Shown here: piece by piece, positions 16,796-23,962 of the stretch
Layout of the letters: each line of letters starts with the position of its first letter
Numbering within the stretch: the first letter of the stretch is position 1
Origin: Psychrobacillus psychrodurans
GTDB taxonomy: Bacteria; Bacillota; Bacilli; Bacillales_A; Planococcaceae
Reading direction: 5' to 3'
DNA: 64,000 nucleotides
Assembly: GCA_900114885.1 (NCBI GenBank)
Contig: FOUN01000007.1
Coordinates: forward strand, 153,508 to 217,507
The notes under the pieces: model-generated
Seen by the model: only the letters and a program-made list of their open reading frames with translations
Databases searched by the model: none
Told to the model about the DNA's origin: nothing
Translations under genes and position numbers: made by a program

Positions 16796-17980
16796 TCACT
16801 TGAACAAGTTAATGGTCGTGATAATGATTGGTGCGCTAAATACAACATCGATCAGGAATGCACCAACAATTGGCACGACTAGGAAAGCCGTACGAGAAGG
16901 ACCATACTTGCTCACGGTCGCGGACATGTTCGCCATTGCGTTCGGTGTTGCTCCCAGCCCGTGGCCTAAGAATCCCGAGATCATAACAGCTGCATCGTAA
17001 TCCTTGCCAAGCAATGGAAACATCACAAAGAGGGCATACAAGACGACGACGATAACCTGGATGAGTATAATGCCGATGAGTGGTAGTGCGAGATCTGCTA
17101 CTTCCCATAGCTTGATGCTCATCAGTGCCATCGAGAGAAAAATCGCAAGCGAAACATCACCGATTAAGTTGATCTCCTTCATGTTCACCGTGCCCTTTAT
17201 AAAGTGATCGGCAAGATTCCTGACCATGACCGCCACGAACATCGCCCCGATATAGGACGGTAGGACGAAGCCGGTCACATTCGTAAACAAATCACCTAGA
17301 TACGTTCCCACTGCCATCGAGAACGTGATGAGGGCAACCTGAACCATGAATGACCACTCTTGAATCGGTCTCTCATCTTTCTCTACATACCCTTCTATTT
17401 TACCTGTTGCTGGCTTCAAGTCATGTTTTTTAATCAGGTACCGTGCAACTGGGCCACCAGAAAGGCTACCGCAAATCAGTCCAAGTGTAGCGGCGGCCAT
17501 CCCAATTGTTAAAGCTGAGGAAATGCCCAAGTCCTCAATCGTCTGTCCATATGCCGCAGCACCGCCATGTCCTCCGTTCATTGAAACTGCTCCAGCCATG
17601 ACACCTAATAGTGGGTCAATTCCAAACAATCCGGCAAACGAAACGCCGATTACGTTCTGCAAGAACACCGTAACTCCACACAAGAGTAAGTAGATGACTA
17701 AGAGTTTCCCACCCAGTTTGATGAGCTTGAAGCTTGCCCCAAGGCCGACCGTCGTAAAGAAGGCGATCATAAACAGCGTCTGTAGCGATGTATCCAAGGA
17801 AACCTCGACTATCCCCGTAGTTTTCAACACGAGCGCTAAAGTAGCGAATATCAAACCGCCGACGACAGGAGCAGGGATTAGAAACCGGTTAAGTAATCCG
17901 ATGCGGTTGACAAGTGCCATTCCAAACAAATAGAGAGCTACTGCAAGGAACAAAGTTGTAATTTGATTGAGTTCGATCAT
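16796..17980 (-). CDS. gltS: Sodium/glutamate symporter GltS
   Basis: A 394-residue ESS-family Na+/glutamate symporter (E. coli GltS about 400 aa). Two inverted repeats of about five helices are visible, with the re-entrant motifs GAVSMNGGHGGAAAYG (about residues 131-146) and ISGFLGHGLGATPNAMANM (about 334-352). Ribosome site AAAGGTGAAG. The gene is strikingly GC-rich: two hand-counted 60-base lines (16921-16980 and 17221-17280) have 36 and 35 G+C, against an AT-rich surrounding. It also lies between two rlmH-end repeats, so it looks horizontally acquired. Confidence 0.92.
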   Translation of the reverse strand: MIELNQITTLFLAVALYLFGMALVNRIGLLNRFLIPAPVVGGLIFATLALVLKTTGIVEVSLDTSLQTLFMIAFFTTVGLGASFKLIKLGGKLLVIYLLLCGVTVFLQNVIGVSFAGLFGIDPLLGVMAGAVSMNGGHGGAAAYGQTIEDLGISSALTIGMAAATLGLICGSLSGGPVARYLIKKHDLKPATGKIEGYVEKDERPIQEWSFMVQVALITFSMAVGTYLGDLFTNVTGFVLPSYIGAMFVAVMVRNLADHFIKGTVNMKEINLIGDVSLAIFLSMALMSIKLWEVADLALPLIGIILIQVIVVVLYALFVMFPLLGKDYDAAVMISGFLGHGLGATPNAMANMSATVSKYGPSRTAFLVVPIVGAFLIDVVFSAPIIITTINLFK

Positions 17981-17994
17981 ATATCTTCACCTTT

Positions 17995-18177
17995 CTAAAA
18001 AGCCTTTACCGCTCCATTGATGAAGTTCCCCCAGCCGAACCGTTCAGCCGTTATCATCAATATCTTAGTTAACTTTGGATATGTTAAAGCTTGTCGTTTT
18101 GTCATTTTCGCATATGTGCTGAATGAACGCAGCCAGCTAATCACTGCATAATTCGAATTTCGTTTCCTCTCGAACAC
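17995..18177 (-). pseudogene. Possible C-terminal gene remnant upstream of gltS
   Basis: An open frame of about 80 codons on the minus strand (beginning after a stop near 18235; first usable GTG at 18177) ends 14 bases before gltS. It has no clear ribosome site and shares the higher GC of gltS. The translation (ending GWGNFINGAVKAF) looks protein-like but I recognise no family. Probably the tail of a gene that came with gltS and was cut on entry. The 18236-18604 stretch shows no gene. Confidence 0.35.
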
Positions 18178-18604
18178 ATATGTGACACCGAGCCCATCTG
18201 CACGGTAAAAATGCTTTGACGAGTTGCAATCGTCTCACTGTAGATTTACTACTTATCCAAAGACTGCAACTCTTTCCTTACACAAAAGACTCAACCTAAA
18301 CTAATGCCGATATACAAGGACCATCCTTATACTCCAACAATAAATCCTAGTATTAGCACGGTAAAAATTTAATATGCCTTAGTAAATTTTAATTTTTTCA
18401 TCAACAATAAGTTTCCCTCTACACTTGGTAGCGCTTTCACGCGTAGGAGGTAGCTTTATATTAGTATTTTACAGGATACTTATCGAATCCTACAAAATCC
18501 GACATATACAGTAGTATATTTAAAAAAATCGATAAATTTTGTTCATTTAGGCTTCTCTATATTTTTCTTTTGCTTCAGCATTGTTCGATTTGACAATTGC
18601 ATAA

Positions 18605-18662
18605 TATAAAGGAGACCACCTGGAACGTTGTTATACCAACGTTCCAGGTGGTCTCCTTTATA
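18605..18662. repeat. Perfect 26-bp inverted repeat adjoining att-like site A
   Basis: Two perfect 26-base arms (18605-18630 and 18637-18662) around a six-base loop TTATAC. It abuts the rlmH-end repeat at 18662. The arm sequence (CCACCTGGAACGTTG) is closely related to the hairpin directly downstream of rlmH at 23046-23085, so hairpin and rlmH end were duplicated together. Confidence 0.9.
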
Positions 18663-18685
18663 AACCGCACTTTCTTATGATAAGG
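18662..18685 (-). repeat. rlmH-3'-end-like repeat, site A (SCC att-like)
   Basis: Plus-strand AAACCGCACTTTCTTATG, continuing ATAAGG, matches site C at 22 of 24 positions. On the minus strand it contains TTATCATAAGAAAGTGCGG. It lacks the stop codon in frame but keeps the P-Y-H-K coding pattern. Confidence 0.75.
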
Positions 18686-18689
18686 TTTT

Positions 18690-18717
18690 TGACACATCAT
18701 GAAATAAAAATCGTCTA
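18690..18717 (+). promoter_or_regulatory. ECF-type autoregulatory promoter
   Basis: TGACAC, a 16-base spacer and CGTCTA, 35 bases before the ECF sigma gene. ECF sigma factors of Bacillus recognise -35 elements with AAC/ACAC character and a -10 CGTC, and commonly transcribe themselves. Confidence 0.65.
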
Positions 18718-18751
18718 ATAAGCAGAGACCTATATAGGAGGATCAAAATTA

Positions 18752-19276
18752 ATGCAAAACGAAAGAGAGATTATTTCCAATTGGTTTTTTCTCTATAGCC
18801 AAGATGTTTTCAATTTTTTAGTTTACTATTCAGGAACTCGTGATGTAGAAGATCTCGTACAAGAAGTGTTTATTAAGGCAGCTAAAGGTATGAGCACCTA
18901 CCGAAACCATGCGACGCCCAAAACTTGGCTCTTTAGCATTGCCCGTAATCTAGCCATCGACAAAGCGAGAAAGAACAAAACGAAGATCAGTCGAACGAAT
19001 GTGGCTTTCCATGAGGAAACTTTGGATCAGCACATCGGATTTTCTCCTGAGCAAATTCTGATAGGCCATGAGGAGAAACAAGAATTGTACAGTAGGATCA
19101 ATCAGCAAAAAAAGAAATATCGGGATGTGCTAATTTTAAGGGGCATTCAAGGATTGTCCGTGAGTGAAACAGCACAAATACTAGGATGCAAAGAAACCGC
19201 AGTTCGAACCAACTATCATCGTGCAGTCAAGGCATTACAAAATGAACCGAATTGGAGGGAATCTCATGAAGGATAA
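18752..19276 (+). CDS. ECF-subfamily RNA polymerase sigma factor
   Basis: A 174-residue group 4 sigma factor. Region 2 contains DVEDLVQEVFIKAAKG (about 32-47) and TWLFSIARNLAIDKARK; region 4 contains YRDVLILRGIQGLSVSETAQ and an HTH with KETAVRTNYHRAVKAL. ATG at 18752 follows AGGAGG. The last 11 bases overlap the next gene, a membrane anti-sigma candidate, the usual ECF arrangement. An ECF-like promoter lies directly upstream, so it is likely self-activated on signal. Confidence 0.9.
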   Translation: MQNEREIISNWFFLYSQDVFNFLVYYSGTRDVEDLVQEVFIKAAKGMSTYRNHATPKTWLFSIARNLAIDKARKNKTKISRTNVAFHEETLDQHIGFSPEQILIGHEEKQELYSRINQQKKKYRDVLILRGIQGLSVSETAQILGCKETAVRTNYHRAVKALQNEPNWRESHEG

Positions 19277-20093
19277 TCTAAAAAATGTCCAGGAGAAATT
19301 AAACGAATTTCCGTCATATCACATGAGCCAGTCTACTCAAGCTCTCCTCCATCAACAAGTGATGGACACCATCGAAGATTCTGAAATCCGACAAAAACGA
19401 AAAGGAGTGTTTCTCATTAAAGCCAAAGTAGGGATTCTTACGGCAGCTGCTGTCATAATAATTAGTATTCTAACCGTAAATCTATTAAATGATAATCCAA
19501 ACTCATCCAGTGGAGAGAATCCTATACCCATTAATCAGGACGTTGACCAAGAAATCGAACAGACGCCTGGCGAAGAAGAGGACAACAATTTGTATGATCC
19601 CCTCCTGCTCGAGCAACAAGCTACAGAGATTCTTCAAGCGATCTATGACCATGATATGGATGTACTATCCAGTCATGTACACACAGAGAAAGGTTTACTG
19701 TTTTCCCCTTATTTTTCTGTGATGGACGATACAGTAAGATTTGAAAAGAATGAGGTACCATCACTATTAGAAAGTGAGGCAACGTATTTGTGGGGCTATG
19801 GAGAAGCGAACATGGAAATACAATTGACGCCAGCGGACTATTTCGACAAGCATCTTCAAGTAAAGCGATTCTTTAAATCGGATGAAGTCTTTGTCGATAC
19901 ACAAAATCTAGAAGTGGACCCTACCAATTATTTAAAAACGGTTTTTCCTGATTCAAAAATTGTTGAGTTTTATCATGCTGGTACCGAACAATATAGTGGA
20001 ATGGATTGGAGAAGTCTCAACCTGGTTTTCGAACAAGATGAAGAAGGTGCGTGGCGTCTAGTGGCAATAATCAACAATCTCTTTACTCCTTAA
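19266..20093 (+). CDS. Membrane-anchored anti-sigma factor (putative)
   Basis: A 275-residue protein: cytoplasmic N-terminus of about 50 residues, one membrane helix (VGILTAAAVIIISILTVNLL), then an extracytoplasmic domain of about 200 residues. It begins inside the ECF sigma gene at the ATG preceded by GGAGGG (an upstream ATG at 19221 lacks one). The N-terminal part shows no H-x3-C-x2-C zinc anti-sigma motif, so it is of a non-ZAS class. Role is inferred from overlap with the sigma gene and topology. Confidence 0.72.
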   Translation: MKDNLKNVQEKLNEFPSYHMSQSTQALLHQQVMDTIEDSEIRQKRKGVFLIKAKVGILTAAAVIIISILTVNLLNDNPNSSSGENPIPINQDVDQEIEQTPGEEEDNNLYDPLLLEQQATEILQAIYDHDMDVLSSHVHTEKGLLFSPYFSVMDDTVRFEKNEVPSLLESEATYLWGYGEANMEIQLTPADYFDKHLQVKRFFKSDEVFVDTQNLEVDPTNYLKTVFPDSKIVEFYHAGTEQYSGMDWRSLNLVFEQDEEGAWRLVAIINNLFTP

Positions 20094-20158
20094 CCGTGCT
20101 TATGCAAATTAGATATCTGCTTTAGGGGTTTTTTAACATCAAAAGTAAAACAAGAAAC

Positions 20159-20196
20159 AAGCCATCAGACTAGGAACAGTACTAGTTCGATGGCTT
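20159..20196. repeat. Inverted repeat beside att-like site B
   Basis: AAGCCATC/GATGGCTT outer arms and ACTAG/CTAGT inner arms. It lies between the anti-sigma gene and site B and may also end that transcript, although the following T-run is interrupted. Confidence 0.65.
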
Positions 20197-20210
20197 AATT
20201 TGTATTTATT

Positions 20211-20232
20211 TTTATTTATGGTACGGTTCACC
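20211..20232 (-). repeat. rlmH-3'-end repeat, site B (SCC att-like)
   Basis: Minus strand GGTGAACCGTACCATAAATAA encodes G-E-P-Y-H-K-stop, the same last residues as RlmH, but no rlmH reading frame is joined to it. Confidence 0.85.
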
Positions 20233-20307
20233 TCATCATATTAACTAGGAATTTTCATAACCGAAACTTTTTCCATTATTTTACGTAGTAAGAGAAAGGG
20301 AGTGGCT

Positions 20308-20763
20308 ATGGTGCGAAAAATTATATTAAGCGTAATCATGATACCTATTTTGTTTCTAACTTATTATTTGGTGGAACAATATCACCTTAGTGAAACATCG
20401 AAAATTCTGGAAGATTTTCAATTTGTAACGCCGGAACGTCTCAATTCATTGTCGATTGTGCAATATCCGGAAAAACGAGTATATACAAGCTTTCATGATG
20501 ATGAAGTACAACAAATGCTAAAGACGTTTAATAAATTAGATTTAAAGAAAACGAAGCGTTTATCAATGAGTGAAAATTATACGAAAATAAGATTTATGGA
20601 GGACGGCTTGCAATATTGTATTGAATATCATTTATATGACAATGGTTTTATAAAATATGTAGAAGATGGGTTAGCTGGTGGTAAGAACATCACTTATAAA
20701 ATGGAAGAAGAAAAATTAAATACAATCCTTGCCTCATTATTGATGGGAAAAACATTAGAGTAA
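20308..20763 (+). CDS. Hypothetical membrane-anchored protein
   Basis: A 151-residue protein with one N-terminal hydrophobic helix (IILSVIMIPILFLTYYLV, about 4-21) and a soluble domain of about 125 residues facing outside. The ATG at 20308 has AAAGG eight bases upstream. It is the only gene between att-like sites B and C, thus a one-gene cassette. I do not recognise a family and see no catalytic motif. Confidence 0.65.
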   Translation: MVRKIILSVIMIPILFLTYYLVEQYHLSETSKILEDFQFVTPERLNSLSIVQYPEKRVYTSFHDDEVQQMLKTFNKLDLKKTKRLSMSENYTKIRFMEDGLQYCIEYHLYDNGFIKYVEDGLAGGKNITYKMEEEKLNTILASLLMGKTLE

Positions 20764-20804
20764 GAAAAAATAAGCCTACTTGCAACAAATGTTTACTAAA
20801 CGAA

Positions 20805-20840
20805 AACAGCACCTTCCATTTATTTTGGAGTGGTGCTGTT
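20805..20840. repeat. Inverted repeat beside att-like site C
   Basis: AACAGCACC/GGTGCTGTT arms with a partly paired interior, located just before site C and just after the hypothetical gene; followed on the plus strand by GCTATTTTTC, so it could be a terminator. Confidence 0.7.
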
Positions 20841-20855
20841 GCTATTTTTCAAAAA

Positions 20856-20907
20856 AAACCGCACTTACTTATGATACGGCTCACCCTGATGTGGCTAAGT
20901 GCGGTTT
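20856..20907 (-). repeat. rlmH-3'-end repeat, site C (SCC att-like), within a terminator-like stem
   Basis: Minus strand contains GGTGAGCCGTATCATAAGTAA = G-E-P-Y-H-K-stop, and the 12-base TATCATAAGTAA equals the staphylococcal SCC attachment core as I know it. AAACCGCACTTA at one end pairs perfectly with TAAGTGCGGTTT at the other, and on the minus strand eight T follow, so the site also forms a terminator for the pseudogene ending at 20914. Confidence 0.85.
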
Positions 20908-20913
20908 GAAAAT

Positions 20914-21786
20914 TTATTTTGAATCCATAAATTTTACTCTTACTAAAGGTGTATTATTTTCATAAACTATATTCCATCTATCTAATAAGCGTCTATTAAA
21001 TGCTTCTGGCGTTTTACTTAAAAACAATAATTTAAAGAGTTCTGTTAAATCAAGAATATGTAATAGACCTAAGTTTTCCGCTCCAAACTTCATGATATCT
21101 TGATAAAGCTTATCCCAATCTAGTTCATGACGCATTTCTGAAATTAAAACTATACAATGTTTGGGTACATTATTATTCAATGTTAGATTAATTAAATCAT
21201 TTTCTGAAGTATAAACTTTTTTACTTTAAATTTATTGATTTTATAGCCCCCCTTAATTGTTTTATTGCTTTTTCTATATTATTATGTATTTTTTATAAGC
21301 CTGTCTGAACTCAATTCTTTTTTCCTATTCAACACCTGTGAAACTTTGGACTCAATAATAACTAAATGATTCTCTTTAAATGCTAATATATCAGTTAATT
21401 CTCTCATTTTATTTTTTTCAATCTGAGGAGAATGGTGACAAGTTTCATGATAATACGAATTCAATAATGAATGAATAGATAATTCTAAGCCTAGCCCTTC
21501 ATCCAACTGTGACAATTTAGTTTCTCCTACACTAATATCAATAACTTTTGTAGGTTCGTTAGGAGTAAATTTTAGTTTAATAATAATTAATTCTATAGGG
21601 AGTTTTGTATTACCAGAAAAAAATTCCTCCATATATTTAATAAATCTATTCTCAGTCTCTATTTTTTCTTTATCATTAATGTCCGTATTTATAGAGGAAA
21701 ATAATTTCAAAAATCTCTTGGAAAAAAAGGCCACTATTCTCATTAATCATTTTCTCTTGCATGTCAAACGTAGGTATATATATCAT
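20914..21786 (-). pseudogene. Frameshifted PD-(D/E)XK nuclease-like gene
   Basis: An original gene of about 290 codons broken by several indels. A proper start (AAAGGTGATAACT before ATG 21786, M-I-Y-I-P-T-F) shifts into the 21743-21282 frame; after its stop, another frame gives NNIEKAIKQLRGAIKSI, and a further one continues KVYTSENDLINL into the block ending at 20914. The central part has TDILAF...HLVIIESKV, i.e. D-x(n)-E-x-K as in PD-(D/E)XK nucleases, so it may be a decayed restriction or defence nuclease. It lies alone between att-like sites C and D. Confidence 0.7.
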
Positions 21787-21819
21787 AGTTATCACCTTTT
21801 AAATTATTTTAGAAATCAC

Positions 21820-21851
21820 AAAATCTCACTTACTTATAATACTGTTCTCCC
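21820..21851 (-). repeat. Degenerate rlmH-3'-end-like repeat, site D
   Basis: Minus strand GGAGAACAGTATTATAAGTAA encodes G-E-Q-Y-Y-K-stop. TTATAAGTAAGTG matches the corresponding bases of site C apart from one base, and the spacing to the flanking genes is like that of the other copies. Confidence 0.6.
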
Positions 21852-21880
21852 ACTATAGTATGGTAGTTTAAAATAAGATA

Positions 21881-22753
21881 TTATGAATAAATTGCAATTG
21901 GAATTACTAATATAGCAGGGTTGGATATTCTTGAAATTATATTTGGAATTTCTAATTGTTCATCCATTCCGGTATTCATTGAACCAAAAAGTGTATCTAG
22001 AGCTTCTTGTTGAAATAGCTTAAATGCTGTATTTCTAAATAAATTTATGCTATCTGAATCATCAGTTACAACTTTAACTACTTTTCCAAAAACTGTGTAG
22101 TTCCCATCAATAATTTCATTTGTATTCTTGTGAATAAAATAATTTAAATATACTGGTAGCACAGCTTTTAGACTCTCATTCGCATTAATTGAACAGATTA
22201 AATCAAAATTATCATTTTCTGTTAAACTACCTTTCATACTTTTTATTTGCTTTAATATTTCTTGTTCGTTACTCTTTTTTCCACCTTTTTGTGGTGACTG
22301 AAACGCCATTGCTACAACCATCATTTGCTCAAAAGATTCCAAAAGGGAAATTAATGGATTTCTCTCTAGTTTACTCTCGAATCTTACAAAGCTACCATGT
22401 GATAATTTATCTAAATCACTTATATTATTTACTTCTATAATTAGCTCTTTTTCTTCTAGATAGGAGAATAATTTTGCAAATAATGATGTGGGCGTATGAA
22501 CTCTTTCCTCATTAGAACTTTTTTCTTCTGTTGTACTTTTCTCTATGCCCATAGCAGCCTTTATCTTAGTTTTAATTCCATACATTCCAAATCCAGCTTC
22601 ACCGTCTACATTACTATTTGTATTTTTTCCTTCTATATTAGAAATGTTTAAATTGGTAACTTTGGAAAACCCATCTTCAATTACGGCTAATAAATCAAAA
22701 ACAACATTTTGAATTAAATAAGTTGTAACTGGAAACACACTTCTAGTACGCAT
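21881..22753 (-). CDS. DUF6414-like protein of unknown function
   Basis: A 290-residue protein. The C-terminus ISNPAILVIPIAIYS and the internal FGKVVKVV strand are reminiscent of DUF6414 proteins, which occur in accessory regions and defence neighbourhoods. Residues 55-80 contain a low-complexity linker. Ribosome site AAGGAGAG before ATG 22753. It is divergent from a small YjzC-like gene and lies in the cassette directly next to rlmH. Family assignment is from memory of pattern, moderate at best. Confidence 0.6.
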   Translation of the reverse strand: MRTRSVFPVTTYLIQNVVFDLLAVIEDGFSKVTNLNISNIEGKNTNSNVDGEAGFGMYGIKTKIKAAMGIEKSTTEEKSSNEERVHTPTSLFAKLFSYLEEKELIIEVNNISDLDKLSHGSFVRFESKLERNPLISLLESFEQMMVVAMAFQSPQKGGKKSNEQEILKQIKSMKGSLTENDNFDLICSINANESLKAVLPVYLNYFIHKNTNEIIDGNYTVFGKVVKVVTDDSDSINLFRNTAFKLFQQEALDTLFGSMNTGMDEQLEIPNIISRISNPAILVIPIAIYS

Positions 22754-22867
22754 CTAATCTCTCCTTAAATAAAATTCATTATAAGTAACAAACTTCAGTT
22801 ATACTTTTGTATTCTTCAATTTAATTATAACAAAATATGGTAAAGTATAAATATTGGAGGTGATAAA

Positions 22868-23032
22868 ATGAGTGACTTAAAAAAACCAGGAATGGATAAT
22901 CAACCACCAGGAAAATATAAAGAAGTAGGTCCAAGAGGTGGTGAAGTACCTAAACCTCGAACTATTGAAATTGATAGAGGAGACCGACTTCCTCCAACAC
23001 AAGAAAAAGGACGTAAATGGGAGAAACAATAA
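22868..23032 (+). CDS. YjzC-like small protein
   Basis: A 54-residue basic protein preceded by GGAGGTGATAAA. The pattern PPGKYKEVGPRGGEVP, then TIEIDRGDRLPPTQEKGRKW, fits the YjzC-like family of small proteins in Firmicutes (function unknown, Gly/Pro rich, no Cys). It is divergent from the DUF6414-like gene and ends just before the hairpin at 23046. In this cassette it lies on the opposite strand to rlmH. Confidence 0.75.
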   Translation: MSDLKKPGMDNQPPGKYKEVGPRGGEVPKPRTIEIDRGDRLPPTQEKGRKWEKQ

Positions 23033-23045
23033 TAAATAAAATTTA

Positions 23046-23085
23046 AACCACCTAAAACGCTGATAAATCAACGTTCTAGGTGGTT
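23046..23085. terminator. Bidirectional hairpin downstream of rlmH
   Basis: Seventeen-base arms (AACCACCTA... / ...TAGGTGGTT) with only two G-U type mismatches. It can terminate both rlmH (minus) and the YjzC-like gene (plus). A perfected relative of the same sequence lies at 18605-18662. Confidence 0.75.
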
Positions 23086-23091
23086 CCTTTA

Positions 23092-23122
23092 TTAACCGCC
23101 TTTACTTATGGTACGGTTCACC
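23092..23122 (-). repeat. rlmH 3' end, site E: the genuine copy
   Basis: Last codons of rlmH: minus strand GGTGAACCGTACCATAAGTAA (G-E-P-Y-H-K-stop) followed by AGGCGGTTAATAAAGG. In staphylococci this same end of rlmH (orfX) is the SCC integration site. Confidence 0.85.
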
Positions 23123-23581
23123 CTTCATAATCCTAAAAGCTCGGTAAACCTGCTCTACCAACACTAACTTCATTAACTGATGTGGCAATGTCATTTTACT
23201 AAAGGACAATTTTTCGTCAGAACGTTTCAATACATCTTCGTGTAAACCAAGAGATCCGCCAATAACAAAAGCGATTTTACTTCTACCATAAGTCATGAGA
23301 GACTCCATATCGTTTGCTAGCTGCTCCGAACTTTTCATTTTCCCTTCTATTGCTAAGGCAATTACATATGTGTCCGATCCTATTTTAGCTAAAATTCGAT
23401 CACTTTCTTTTTTCTTAACAATTTCCATATCGGCTTCACTTAAATTTTCAGGTGCTTTTTCATCTGGTACTTCCACTAAATCGATTTTGGCATATGCACC
23501 TAATCGCTTTGTATATTCCTCTATCCCCATTTTTAAATACTTTTCTTTTAATTTTCCCACCGATACAATTTGTATATTCAC
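23102..23581 (-). CDS. rlmH: 23S rRNA (pseudouridine-1915-N3) methyltransferase RlmH
   Basis: A 159-residue SPOUT methyltransferase that methylates pseudouridine 1915 in helix 69 of 23S rRNA. The trefoil-knot features are [18 protein letters not shown] (about 102-119) and the C-terminal [11 protein letters not shown], whose Tyr/His are part of the active site. Length is normal. The start ATG ([15 protein letters not shown]) is the conserved one. Orthologue of B. subtilis yydA. Its 3' end is the template of the repeated sites found over the next 6.5 kb. Confidence 0.96.
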   Translation of the reverse strand: MNIQIVSVGKLKEKYLKMGIEEYTKRLGAYAKIDLVEVPDEKAPENLSEADMEIVKKKESDRILAKIGSDTYVIALAIEGKMKSSEQLANDMESLMTYGRSKIAFVIGGSLGLHEDVLKRSDEKLSFSKMTLPHQLMKLVLVEQVYRAFRIMKGEPYHK

Positions 23582-23668
23582 AGGTTATCCACCTTTACAT
23601 TTCGTTTACAAACAAGTTATGCACATCACTTATACACATATCCACAGCACTTATCTACATATTGTGTT

Positions 23669-23836
23669 TCAATTTTCATTAGCCACAATATATAATGCAG
23701 AGCTTTCACAGTATGAACAAACTGTGGATAACTTTTCTTCATTCTTAATCTCTTCTAGCATTGGAAATGTTTTTTGTTCCGCTACAAACATGTCTAAAGC
23801 GTGATTTATATGGTTTTCGCAACTGAATATTCTCAC
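23669..23836 (-). CDS. CxxH/CxxC protein
   Basis: A 55-residue protein with C-x2-H (CENH, residues 7-10) and C-x2-C (CSYC, about 41-44), presumably one zinc site. The GTG start at 23836 is set by AAAGGAGA; a longer reading upstream lacks a ribosome site. This small protein is a recognised neighbour of rlmH in bacilli (CxxH/CxxC protein family); function unknown. Confidence 0.8.
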   Translation of the reverse strand: MRIFSCENHINHALDMFVAEQKTFPMLEEIKNEEKLSTVCSYCESSALYIVANEN

Positions 23837-23919
23837 TTCTATCTCTCCTTTCGTTGTCGGAATACTTTTAATAGTTATACACAAAACACCTATCGTTATC
23901 CACAACCTATTTTACCAAA

Positions 23920-23962
23920 CAAAAAACGAGTAGGAAAGACAAGCCTTTCTTTCTCTACTCGC
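23920..23962 (-). terminator. Terminator of htrA
   Basis: CGAGTAG/CTACTCG stem extended by AAAG/CTTT, followed by TTTTTT on the minus strand, 40 bases after the htrA stop. A DnaA box lies between stop and stem. Confidence 0.85.

Noticed and set aside
21282..21743. Independent 153-residue protein
   Set aside because: The upstream ribosome site and start belong to another frame and the similarity-like sequence continues in other frames downstream, so it is better explained as part of one broken gene.
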